Assembly (NCBI RefSeq): GCF_009604425.1
Contig: NZ_WEGI01000007.1
Coordinates: 1-64,000, forward strand
Length of the DNA: 64,000 nucleotides
Source of the DNA: Nocardia aurantia
GTDB lineage: Bacteria; Actinomycetota; Actinomycetes; Mycobacteriales; Mycobacteriaceae
Reading direction: 5' to 3'
Shown here: in pieces, positions 7,324 to 14,774 of the stretch
Position numbering within the stretch: position 1 is the stretch's first letter
How the letters are laid out: every line of letters begins with the position of its first letter
Notes under the pieces: generated by a model
Told to the model about the DNA's origin: nothing
The model's input: the letters and a program-made list of their open reading frames with translations, nothing else
Databases searched by the model: none
Translations under genes and position numbers: made by a program

Positions 7324-8433
7324 TCAGTGCTGTTCGGGTTGGGTCAGGGAGTTGCCGAGCCGGGGCCGGATGGCGTTCCAGGGATCGGCGTAGGTCCGGT
7401 GGTCTCCGTGATAGGGGGACAGCCAGTTCAGCCAGACCCGGGCGAGGGGTGCTGCGGGGCGCAGGAGGTGGTGGAGGGGGCCGACTTTGGCGCGGATCTC
7501 GTCGAGCATGTCCGGCCAGGAGTGGTGCTGGAACGCGAGGACCCGGTGGGAGCGGTCGGTGTCGACCCAGTCGGTGGCGAACCAGGCCTCGTCGTTGTCG
7601 GGGTTACCGGGTCTGGCCGGTGGAAAGGCGTCGATCAGCCCGAGCGCGGCGGCGACGGAGTCCCGGACCTGGTGCTGTTGCTGCCGGTGTGAGCTGTCTC
7701 CGGCGATGAGGAAGATTTCCCGGACGGCCGGGGTGGTGAGGGCGGCGGCGAACGCGGTGGCGACGTCTCGGACGTCGACGGTCTGGATTCGGCCGTCCGC
7801 CGGGAGCGCGGCCTGGAAGTGGAGCATGTCGGTGTTGACGGCGAGGCCGCCGGTGGTGGTCATCACGCCGCCGAGGCGGAGGATGACCCATTCCAGCGGT
7901 GCCGCGCGGACCAGCGCTTCGGCTTCGGCTTTGTGCGTTCCGTACACGTCGACGGGCCGGATGGGGGTATCGGGCGTGAGTATGTCGTTGTGCCGGTGAG
8001 GGTTTCGGGGGCCGTAGACGGCGATGCTGGACGCCTGCACGAATCGTGGTGCGGCCGCGAGGTTTCCGGCGGCGCGGAGCAGGGACGCGGTGGCGTCGAC
8101 GTTCACCGCGCGGGACAGACCGGGGTGGCGGTAGCACTGGGGTGGAATGATCCCGGCGAGGTGCACGATCGCGGTGGGGGCGACCGTGGAGATCAGGTCG
8201 TCGACCTGGTTCGGGTCGGTCAGGTCGGCCCAATGGGCCGACAGATGGGGGTCGCCGAGTTTTCGGGCGACGCGCCGGTTGGCGGGCACGTCGAGATCCG
8301 TCGCGGCCACCCGATATCCCTCATCCAGAAGCCGGCGCACGGTCGCGGCGCCGACGAGGCCGAACGCTCCGGTCACCAGGACGGTATCCGGGCGGGATCC
8401 GTTCGAGTCGCTCGACTGCGGCGCGGTGGACAT
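7324..8433 (-). CDS. NAD-dependent epimerase/dehydratase family protein, 369 aa
   Basis: An extended short-chain dehydrogenase. The nucleotide-binding motif VLVTGAFGLVGAATVRRLLD (TGxxGxxG) lies near residues 16-35, and the adenine-pocket acidic residue follows in VAATDLDVP. The catalytic segment has VQASSIAVYG followed by VYGTHKAEAE (YxxxK). It would oxidise or epimerise a nucleotide sugar or a similar hydroxylated substrate in the cytosol; the C-terminal substrate domain is unlike GalE and gives no firm assignment. ATG 8433 is chosen because GAAGGAAAAC lies directly upstream; the frame stays open further upstream but is unlikely to be translated there. It lies 104 bp downstream of the norD-like gene on the same strand and may share its transcript. 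Confidence 0.8.
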   Translation of the reverse strand: MSTAPQSSDSNGSRPDTVLVTGAFGLVGAATVRRLLDEGYRVAATDLDVPANRRVARKLGDPHLSAHWADLTDPNQVDDLISTVAPTAIVHLAGIIPPQCYRHPGLSRAVNVDATASLLRAAGNLAAAPRFVQASSIAVYGPRNPHRHNDILTPDTPIRPVDVYGTHKAEAEALVRAAPLEWVILRLGGVMTTTGGLAVNTDMLHFQAALPADGRIQTVDVRDVATAFAAALTTPAVREIFLIAGDSSHRQQQHQVRDSVAAALGLIDAFPPARPGNPDNDEAWFATDWVDTDRSHRVLAFQHHSWPDMLDEIRAKVGPLHHLLRPAAPLARVWLNWLSPYHGDHRTYADPWNAIRPRLGNSLTQPEQH

Positions 8434-8537
8434 GCGGTTTTCCTTCGTGTTCGGCATCGTCGGCGATGGCGTGGCGTCGCGGCCGGGCAGCCGAGACACA
8501 GTGCGCCGCAATCGATGTGGTACGGGGACCGGGTGGG

Positions 8538-10229
8538 TCAGCGGTGGACCGGCGTGGGTTTCGGGGCGCTGAGTTGTCGCAGGGATGTCAGGAACAGCTC
8601 GTCCATGCGCGGGCTGAGGTCCGCGAGGGTCTCGGCCGCGGCGTGCCCGGCGGAGCCGAAAACCCGTTGGAGGGCTTCGGCATCGGTGCCGGTGCCGAGG
8701 GACAGGCACAGGCAGGCGACGCCGTCGGTGCGGAGTTCCTCGAGTGCTTTGCAGGCGTCGGCTTCGGCGTAGCGGCCTTCGTAGCCGTCGTCGTAGGGGA
8801 ATCCGTCGGAGAGGACGAGCAGCAGCCGATTGGGCGTGCCCGCTTGGGTTTTCAGGATTTCACCGGCTCCGCGGACGCCGGCGCCCAGGCGGGTGTAGGC
8901 GAAGGGCTGCAACTGGTTGAGGCGGGCTCGCCCGACCGCGCCGAAGCGTTGGTCGAATGTCTTGAGCGCGAGAAGGTGGACCTGGTGACGGCCTTGTGAC
9001 CGGAAGGCGTAGACGGCGACGCGGTCCCCGAGTTCTTCGAGGGTGACCGCCAGGGTGGCGGCGGCGCGCCGTTGGTGATCATGGACGGTGAGCCCGGCGG
9101 GATCGGTGTCGGTGGCGGAGCCGGAAGCGTCGAGCAGGATGAGGACTCCGAGGTTGCGCGCGAGTTTGCGGCGTTCCAGGTAGACGTGTTCCGGTGGTGA
9201 GAAGCCGGAGCGCAGATCGACGAACATATTGATCAGCGCCTCCACGTCGAGGTCGTCGCCGTCGACCCGGCCGCGCAGCACTTTCGGGCCGAGGCCGACG
9301 CGGGACAGCCGCCGGCGCAGTACGTCGTCGTGCGGGACACCCGCGTCGGTGACATCGGCGGTGGTGGCCGGCGGGAAGTCGATGACCCGGCACCAGTCGG
9401 GCCGATATCGGCCGCGGTGCACATCCCATTCCGGGTGCAGTGCGCCGCCGACGCCGACCGCGGGCCTGCCGTCGTCGGTGAAATGGACGCGGGTGGGCAA
9501 CGGCCGCGCGTGCACCCCGCGCAGTTGTGCCCGCCGGACGGCACGGACGGGAGTTTCGGCGCCGGCCGGGCCGTCGCCGGCCGAGCGTGAACTGCCCATC
9601 ATCTTGCGGAAGTAGTCCGAGAGAGCCCGGGAGCCGAACAGCGGGTTCTCGAACAGTTTCAGGATCTTGCTCTCACCGGACTTCTCCTGGTCGCCGTCGT
9701 CGCCGGCCTCGGGCACGTCGAGCGGATCGAATTCCAGGCGCAGTTCGGCCGGGCCGGCCGGTGTGCCCGGCCCATGGGTCGCGGAGGTCAACCGAGAGGG
9801 TTTGACCGTTCCGTACCAATCCGGTGGATCAGGTACGGCGGCACGGCTTCTGGCCCGTTCGAGGGACTCGTCGGCGGTCGTGGTGGCCGGGCCGCCGCTG
9901 GGGGCGAGCGTGGCGGCGAGGGGTAGCCGGGCGGCGAGTTCGGTGAGCACCCGGTCGCCTTCCAGCGCGAGGTAGCGGCGTGCCACCGCCGGGCGTGCCC
10001 ACAGCGCTTTCACCAGTCGATGGTCCAGGCTCCCCGCGCCGAGCAGGGCGGCCTGGACCAGCATTTCCCGCCGCTGCTCGGCGGCGGATCGGCCGGCCGA
10101 GACGAAGATGACCTGTCCGTCGGTGTGGGCGGCCGTCCCGGCCGGCGCCTCGCTGATCTGCACCGCCGCGCCGGCGACGAAGGTGGCCAGGAGCCGGAGC
10201 CGGGCGGGGCCGTCCGTATCGGTGGTCAT
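8538..10229 (-). CDS. NorD/CbbO-like VWA-domain protein, 563 aa
   Basis: The C-terminal third is a von Willebrand factor A domain with the metal-ion-dependent adhesion motif DASGS at residues 367-371, followed by a threonine-containing loop and LLLVLSDGFPYDD. The middle carries the family's PEWD and RYRPDWCRV elements, and the N-terminus is helical. NorD/CbbO proteins act with a MoxR-type AAA+ ATPase to remodel or activate a client enzyme, for example inserting or rescuing a cofactor. The start overlaps the stop of the upstream AAA+ gene by 4 bp (ATGA), which supports a 1:1 partnership. The client is unproven; the AveC-family membrane protein is the only other gene in the tight operon. Confidence 0.85.
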   Translation of the reverse strand: MTTDTDGPARLRLLATFVAGAAVQISEAPAGTAAHTDGQVIFVSAGRSAAEQRREMLVQAALLGAGSLDHRLVKALWARPAVARRYLALEGDRVLTELAARLPLAATLAPSGGPATTTADESLERARSRAAVPDPPDWYGTVKPSRLTSATHGPGTPAGPAELRLEFDPLDVPEAGDDGDQEKSGESKILKLFENPLFGSRALSDYFRKMMGSSRSAGDGPAGAETPVRAVRRAQLRGVHARPLPTRVHFTDDGRPAVGVGGALHPEWDVHRGRYRPDWCRVIDFPPATTADVTDAGVPHDDVLRRRLSRVGLGPKVLRGRVDGDDLDVEALINMFVDLRSGFSPPEHVYLERRKLARNLGVLILLDASGSATDTDPAGLTVHDHQRRAAATLAVTLEELGDRVAVYAFRSQGRHQVHLLALKTFDQRFGAVGRARLNQLQPFAYTRLGAGVRGAGEILKTQAGTPNRLLLVLSDGFPYDDGYEGRYAEADACKALEELRTDGVACLCLSLGTGTDAEALQRVFGSAGHAAAETLADLSPRMDELFLTSLRQLSAPKPTPVHR

Positions 10230-11041
10230 GTCCGCGGCAGGACGGCGTCGACGAGCTCGCCGAGGGCGCGGACGACATCGGAATCGTCGGACAGTGCCTG
10301 GACGACGGCCGACTGCACGGCAGTACGCAGACCCAGCCCTTCGGCGACGAGTCCGCCGGCGAGGATCAGCAACCGGGTCGACGCCACTTCCCGCAGCGGT
10401 GAGCCCTCCAAGTGCCGGATGGCGTTGCCGAGCATGACCAGGGCGCGCGCGGTCTCGGGGTCGACCCCGGCTTCGTGGGCCACCACGTCGGTCTCGATGT
10501 CGACCGGCGGGAAGCCGAGTTCGATGGCGACGAATCGCTGGCGGGTGGACTCCTTCAAGCTTTTCAGGACACTCTGGTAGCCGGGGTTGTAGGAGATCAC
10601 CAGCTGGAATCCGGGTGCCGCCGACAAGGTCGTGCCGAGCCGGTCGACCGGCAGTTCCCGGCGATGATCGGCCAGCGGATGGATGACCACGGTGGTGTCC
10701 TGGCGGGCCTCCACCACCTCGTCCAGGTAGAAGATCGCCCCCTGCCGCACGGCCCGGGTCAACGGGCCGTCCACCCAGACCGTCTCCCCGCCCTGCAACA
10801 GGAACCGGCCGACGAGATCGGCCGAGGTCATGTCCTCGTGACCGGCGACGGTGATCAGTTCCCGGCCGAGTTCGTGCGCCATGGTCTCCACGAATCGTGT
10901 TTTCCCACAGCCGGTCGGGCCTTTCAGCAAGACCGGCAGGCCACGACCGGCCGCCGCGCGGAACACCGCGACCTCGTCACCGACTGCCCGGTAGAACGGT
11001 GTCGCCACCCGAGTGGGCACGGCGGATGCAGTGAGGGTCAT
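10226..11041 (-). CDS. MoxR-type AAA+ ATPase of the CbbQ/NirQ/NorQ class, 271 aa
   Basis: An ATP-driven remodelling protein. Walker A is GPTGCGKT at residues 41-48 and Walker B is AIFYLDE at about 102-108. Sensor and arginine-finger regions follow in LVISYNPGYQSVLKSLKEST and RQRFVAIELGFP. The C-terminal helical lid ends near ALGELVDAVLPRT. Length matches NorQ/CbbQ. The ATG at 11041 lies one base after the TGA of the AveC-family gene, and its stop overlaps the norD-like start, so the three genes are one translational unit. The AAA+ hexamer is expected to bind the VWA protein and act on a third partner. Confidence 0.9.
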   Translation of the reverse strand: MTLTASAVPTRVATPFYRAVGDEVAVFRAAAGRGLPVLLKGPTGCGKTRFVETMAHELGRELITVAGHEDMTSADLVGRFLLQGGETVWVDGPLTRAVRQGAIFYLDEVVEARQDTTVVIHPLADHRRELPVDRLGTTLSAAPGFQLVISYNPGYQSVLKSLKESTRQRFVAIELGFPPVDIETDVVAHEAGVDPETARALVMLGNAIRHLEGSPLREVASTRLLILAGGLVAEGLGLRTAVQSAVVQALSDDSDVVRALGELVDAVLPRT

Positions 11042-11042
11042 C

Positions 11043-12209
11043 TCAGTGTCCTTTGTCGAAGGGAACGATTTTCGGCAACTCGACGCCCTCGGGCAGCACG
11101 AACTTGCCGTCCGGCGTGACGTAACCGGAGTCCCTGCCCGGGATCGGCAGGACCGGATCCGGGCACAGCCGATCGGTGCCCTCACCACAGACACCCATGT
11201 CGAAGTACGAACGCTTCTGGATATCGGCGGGCCAGGACTCGGTGTGCATGCCGAACCACTGGGCGGGCAGGTTGTAGCAGACGAAGAAGAAGGTGGCGCA
11301 TGCCGCGAAGATCGCCAGGAACCGGGTGAACTGCTGCCGCACGAACCCGCCCTGGACGCGCTCGAGGCCGCGCTCGACGAAGGTCCGGCCGCGGTCGTCG
11401 GTGAAGAAACGCAGCGAGCACAGCCCCGCCTGGACCCCGCCCCACATGAGCCCTTCGTAGACCGGCCACTGGTAATAGTGCCCGGCGTTGATCGACAGCG
11501 ATTTGATCGCGCCGGGATAGGTGAACAATCCCATCGGCATCAGGAACAGGCCCTCGATGACGAAGTCGAAGATGAACGTCCACACGATCAGGACGCCGAT
11601 CAGCCCGGCGTTGCTGATGTTCGGCCATTTCGCCTTCGCGCGGCGCATGACCCAGCAGCCGAGGATCGTGCACAACAGCACCCCGTAGGAATAGCCCGGC
11701 GCGTTCATCAGGATCGGCTCGGCCATCATGTGCCCGGGCTCCGCGTACGACCGCCAGCCGGGAATGTGCGCCACCCAGGAGCCGCGGTTCCACATCCAGG
11801 TGTTGTATGTGCTCCAGGTGTTGAAGTAGTTCAACAGCGGGTCCTGGAAGAACAACAGCCCGCAGGCCACCAGCAGCATGCCGTCGGTGGTGATCCGCCG
11901 CTCGCGCCGCCACGGCCGGACGATGAAGTAATAGATCCCCACCGGCAAACCGGCGATGATCACCGTGGTCCACGTGATGAGGATGACCTTCATCAACGTC
12001 GGCGGATCGCTGGGGCCCTTGGGAACTCGCACGAAATACGGCCCCGTCACCCACCGGATCCACACGTACAGCTGGAAAGCCAGGATCAGGCCGCCGAGGA
12101 CCGCCCACACCCGCACGGCACCGATCTTCGACGGGTTCCCGGCGGGCGGAATCCCCGTGATTCGCGGCTCGGTCGCCGACGTTGCCATTTTCTCCGACAG
12201 TTCGCTCAC
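11043..12209 (-). CDS. AveC-family (spirocyclase-like) multi-pass membrane protein, about 388 aa
   Basis: A hydrophobic protein with about seven membrane helices and many Trp and Tyr residues, among them FQDPLLNYFNTWSTYNTWMW, INAGHYYQWPVYEGLMWGG and CYNLPAQWFGMHTESWP. This matches the family named after AveC of avermectin biosynthesis, a dehydratase/spirocyclase, though most actinobacterial members are of unknown function. There is no polyketide synthase nearby, so an avermectin-type role is not implied. GTG 12209 is chosen because GGGAGGAGA precedes it; a GTG at 12230 is in frame. First gene of the AveC-NorQ-NorD operon, divergent from a TetR gene with two palindromic operators between them. 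Confidence 0.75.
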   Translation of the reverse strand: MSELSEKMATSATEPRITGIPPAGNPSKIGAVRVWAVLGGLILAFQLYVWIRWVTGPYFVRVPKGPSDPPTLMKVILITWTTVIIAGLPVGIYYFIVRPWRRERRITTDGMLLVACGLLFFQDPLLNYFNTWSTYNTWMWNRGSWVAHIPGWRSYAEPGHMMAEPILMNAPGYSYGVLLCTILGCWVMRRAKAKWPNISNAGLIGVLIVWTFIFDFVIEGLFLMPMGLFTYPGAIKSLSINAGHYYQWPVYEGLMWGGVQAGLCSLRFFTDDRGRTFVERGLERVQGGFVRQQFTRFLAIFAACATFFFVCYNLPAQWFGMHTESWPADIQKRSYFDMGVCGEGTDRLCPDPVLPIPGRDSGYVTPDGKFVLPEGVELPKIVPFDKGH

Positions 12210-12265
12210 GACTGTCTCCTCCCGGACCACCGCTCAGCGGCGCTTTGATACCCAGACGCCGATAG

Positions 12266-12281
12266 GATACTACCCAGTATC
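12266..12281. promoter_or_regulatory. TetR operator, copy 1
   Basis: GATACTACCCAGTATC is a perfect inverted repeat (6-bp arms, 4-bp spacer) between the divergent AveC-family and TetR genes. It shares the ATACT-N4-GTAT pattern with a second site 48 bp away, so both are probably bound by the adjacent TetR protein and control the operon. Confidence 0.65.
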
Positions 12282-12313
12282 TGAACGACGGAAGGGTTTT
12301 CCAGATCCTGTGG

Positions 12314-12329
12314 CATACTGGCTGGTATG
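12314..12329. promoter_or_regulatory. TetR operator, copy 2, overlapping the TetR start
   Basis: CATACTGGCTGGTATG has 5-bp inverted arms around a 6-bp centre and matches copy 1 at ATACT-N4-GTAT. It covers the ATG of the TetR gene (12327-12329), which suggests autorepression by blocking transcription at or next to the gene start. Confidence 0.6.
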
Positions 12330-12929
12330 GTCGAGCGCTGGACGAGAGAGCGACGCCTGGAGCACACGCGCACCCTGCTCCTGGACGCCGCCGAAGAAGT
12401 GTTCGCCGAGAAGGGCTTCACCTCCGCCAGCCTCGACGACATCGCGCACGCGGCCGGCTACACCAAAGGCGCCATCTACAAGCACTTCCCGACCAAGGAA
12501 GACCTCTTCCTCGCCGTGAGTGACCGGTATTGGCGCCGCTACTTCGAGACGTTCACCGAGATCCTCTCCGCGGCCCACGAAGTGGGAGCACGTGAACTCG
12601 ACGAAGTCGCCCGCCGGTGGCGCGAGCTGGCCGGCGGCCACGGCGGCGCGCAGGCCGCACTCGGCCTCGAATTCACCCTCTACCTACTGCGCAACCCCGA
12701 CGCGCGCGAACGCGTGGCGGCCAAGCGCACCGAGGTCGTCGAGGAACTGGGAACGTTCATCCTCGAAGGGCTGGACCGGATCGGCGGAACCCTGCTGATC
12801 CCCCCGCTGACCTTCGCCCGGATCCTCATCGCCACCACCGATTCCGTGGTACTCGGCACCCAGCTCGACGGCGACGACCTCCACCGGCCCGTCCTCGAAA
12901 TGTATATGTCGGCCATCAAACTGCCCTGA
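12327..12929 (+). CDS. TetR/AcrR-family repressor, 200 aa
   Basis: The N-terminal helix-turn-helix is classical: RTLLLDAAEEVFAEKGFTSA, SLDDIAHAAGYTKGAIYKHF, then PTKEDLFLAV (residues about 14-63). The C-terminal helical domain is a ligand-binding and dimerisation domain of standard length. The ATG at 12327 lies inside a palindromic operator, so the message may be leaderless or very short-leadered. Placement opposite the AveC-NorQ-NorD operon and two matching operators point to local control of that operon in response to a small hydrophobic ligand. It ends 9 bp from the convergent devR stop. Confidence 0.9.
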   Translation: MVERWTRERRLEHTRTLLLDAAEEVFAEKGFTSASLDDIAHAAGYTKGAIYKHFPTKEDLFLAVSDRYWRRYFETFTEILSAAHEVGARELDEVARRWRELAGGHGGAQAALGLEFTLYLLRNPDARERVAAKRTEVVEELGTFILEGLDRIGGTLLIPPLTFARILIATTDSVVLGTQLDGDDLHRPVLEMYMSAIKLP

Positions 12930-12938
12930 CGGCATCGG

Positions 12939-13586
12939 TCAGCGCACGCCACCGTCGGCGGTGCGCAGCCGGGAGGCGTAGACCGCGGCCTGGGTTCGGC
13001 GTTCCATGCCCAGTTTCGCCAGCAGACGGGACACGTAGTTCTTGACCGTCTTCTCGGCCAGGAACATGCGCTCGGCGATCTGCCGGTTGGTCAGCCCGTC
13101 GCCGAGCAGGTCCAGCAGTCTGCGTTCCTGTTCGGTGAGGCCGGCCAGCGGGCCGTCCGGCTGGGTGCTGCGCCGCAGCCGGTCCATCAGCGCGGCGGCG
13201 GCGCGGTTGTCGAGCAGTGAGCGGCCGCTGCCGACGGCCTTGATCGCCGAGGCCAGTTCCATGCCCTTGATGTCCTTGACCACGTATCCGCCGGCGCCGG
13301 CCAGGATGGCGTCCATCATGGCCTGCTCGTCGGTGAACGAGGTCAGGATGAGACAGCGCAGATCGTCGAGTTTCGACAGCAGTTCGCGGCACAGTTCGAT
13401 GCCGTTGCCGTCGGGCAGCCGCACATCCAGGACCGCGACGTCCGGCCGCAGCGCGGGAATCCGCGCCAGCGCTCCGGCCACATCACCAGCCTCGCCGACG
13501 ACGGTCAGTTCCGGGTCGCCGGACAGCAGATCAACGAGGCCGCGGCGGACTATCTCATGGTCGTCCACCAGGAAAACCGTGATCAT
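12939..13586 (-). CDS. devR: DevR/DosR-type LuxR-family response regulator, 215 aa
   Basis: Receiver domain with the acidic pocket DD at residues 8-9, phosphoacceptor D54 in VAVLDVRLPDGNGIELC, a switch threonine in LTSFTDE, and lysine in YVVKDIKGMEL. The C-terminal HTH has GLTEQERRLLDLLGDGLTNR and FLAEKTVKNYVSRLLAKLG. From memory, the linker and output segments are nearly identical in pattern to mycobacterial DevR (DosR), the regulator of the hypoxia/NO dormancy regulon. ATG 13586 is preferred over 13601 because it puts the phosphoacceptor at D54 as in DosR. It lies 74 bp downstream of the acg-like gene, probably in one transcript. No kinase is adjacent; a DevS-like one lies at 47-49 kb. Confidence 0.88.
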   Translation of the reverse strand: MITVFLVDDHEIVRRGLVDLLSGDPELTVVGEAGDVAGALARIPALRPDVAVLDVRLPDGNGIELCRELLSKLDDLRCLILTSFTDEQAMMDAILAGAGGYVVKDIKGMELASAIKAVGSGRSLLDNRAAAALMDRLRRSTQPDGPLAGLTEQERRLLDLLGDGLTNRQIAERMFLAEKTVKNYVSRLLAKLGMERRTQAAVYASRLRTADGGVR

Positions 13587-13660
13587 GACGGATCCAATCA
13601 TCGGGAGGGGCGATCCTCACGGTAGGGGTCGCGACCGGCTCCCGATACGGCCGAAGGTCC

Positions 13661-14638
13661 TCACTGCCGGCGCAGGATCTCCGACAGCGGCAGCCGCGGC
13701 GTGGGCTCGGGCGCCGCGCGATCCGCGGGCGCCGCGCCGATCCGGGCCAGCACCTGCGGTTGCGCTGTGCCACCGATCAATTCGCGGATGATCGCCCGGC
13801 TGCGATCGTATTCGGTGAGATGGGTGAGCGGGCAGGTCGCGTACCCGGCGACGGTGCTCTCCAGCAGCACCGTGGACAGGGCCTCCCCGCAGCGCAGCAC
13901 ATCCTCGACGCCGTCGGTGTCGGTGGACAGCGCGACCACCACCGAATGGTCGGCGGTCTCCTCGGTGTGCCGCGCGGCTGCCGCCGGGGCCGGCATCCTG
14001 CGGCCCACCGGAACCTTCTCCTGCTCCGCGGCCGCGGTCAGCGCGCTCGCCGGGATGCCGGTCGAACCGACGACATGCCCTGTCCACCAATGCAATTCGG
14101 CCTGATACCCGGAATCGTAGCGGCGCAGATCGGCGGTGAGCCGGGAGGCGCGGGCCAGGTCGGGGCGGCTGTCCTCGGACAGCACGCTGATCATCGCGAA
14201 CGCGGGATCGATGATCGACCGCAGCACCACCTCGAATCGGTCCCAGTTCGCCGGGGCGGCGAAGGGCAGCCGGTCGGTGTGGCGGCGGCGGATCGCGTCC
14301 GCGCGGTCGCGGTCGGCGTCGGTGACGATCTGCGCCTCGGCGAATCGGACCGTCGCCAAATGATCGTGGCGGTTCGGGTCCGGGAACCGATCGGCCTCCG
14401 CCCGCCAGCCGGCCGCCGCCAGCGCGGCGCGCAGGTGGCCCAGCGCGATACCGCACCCGATGATCAGCTGGCGCCCGCTGCTGTCGGTGTTGGGCAGCGA
14501 CCGCTCGCGGACCGCGAACAACTGCAGCGTCGCGCCGTCGAAGACCCACAGCCACGGCTGACTGTTGTGCAGCGAGGGGGCACGACCGGCCAGTTGGACC
14601 GCCTTCTCGATGATCTCTCCGGAAGGGACGGTGTTCAT
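13661..14638 (-). CDS. Acg-family nitroreductase-like flavoprotein, 325 aa
   Basis: Member of the actinobacterial Acg family: nitroreductase fold, FMN bound but with a lid thought to block hydride transfer, proposed to store or sequester flavin under dormancy. Signature stretches are AVQLAGRAPSLHNSQPWLW near the N-terminus, DSSGRQLIIGCGIALGHLRA, RHTDRLPF, and the C-terminal GYATCPLTHLTEYDRSRAI with PQVLARIG. Length is close to mycobacterial Acg proteins. The ATG has GGAGG directly upstream. Acg genes are classical members of the DosR regulon, which fits the DevR-type gene just downstream. I see no convincing 20-bp DosR box in the upstream gap. Confidence 0.88.
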   Translation of the reverse strand: MNTVPSGEIIEKAVQLAGRAPSLHNSQPWLWVFDGATLQLFAVRERSLPNTDSSGRQLIIGCGIALGHLRAALAAAGWRAEADRFPDPNRHDHLATVRFAEAQIVTDADRDRADAIRRRHTDRLPFAAPANWDRFEVVLRSIIDPAFAMISVLSEDSRPDLARASRLTADLRRYDSGYQAELHWWTGHVVGSTGIPASALTAAAEQEKVPVGRRMPAPAAAARHTEETADHSVVVALSTDTDGVEDVLRCGEALSTVLLESTVAGYATCPLTHLTEYDRSRAIIRELIGGTAQPQVLARIGAAPADRAAPEPTPRLPLSEILRRQ

Positions 14639-14774
14639 ATCCTCCACGGTAGAAGCCGCGCCGGCCACCCGCTCGCCCCCGATCGCCACATCGGGCCCGG
14701 ACCTGGCGAAGTTCCGAACGGGTGTCGCCCGATCGTGATCTCGGGGCGGTCCGTACCCGTGCCCGGGTGGAACA

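Noticed and set aside
11043..12209. Reading the AveC-like gene as part of an avermectin-type polyketide pathway
   Set aside because: No polyketide synthase or related tailoring genes are in the window, and the family is broad in actinobacteria.
14639..14774. Possible DosR box between acg-like and HAD-GH65 genes
   Set aside because: Best alignments match about 11 of 20 consensus positions, no better than chance in GC-rich DNA. A stretch at 13648-13665 before devR reaches about 12 of 20 and is also too weak.
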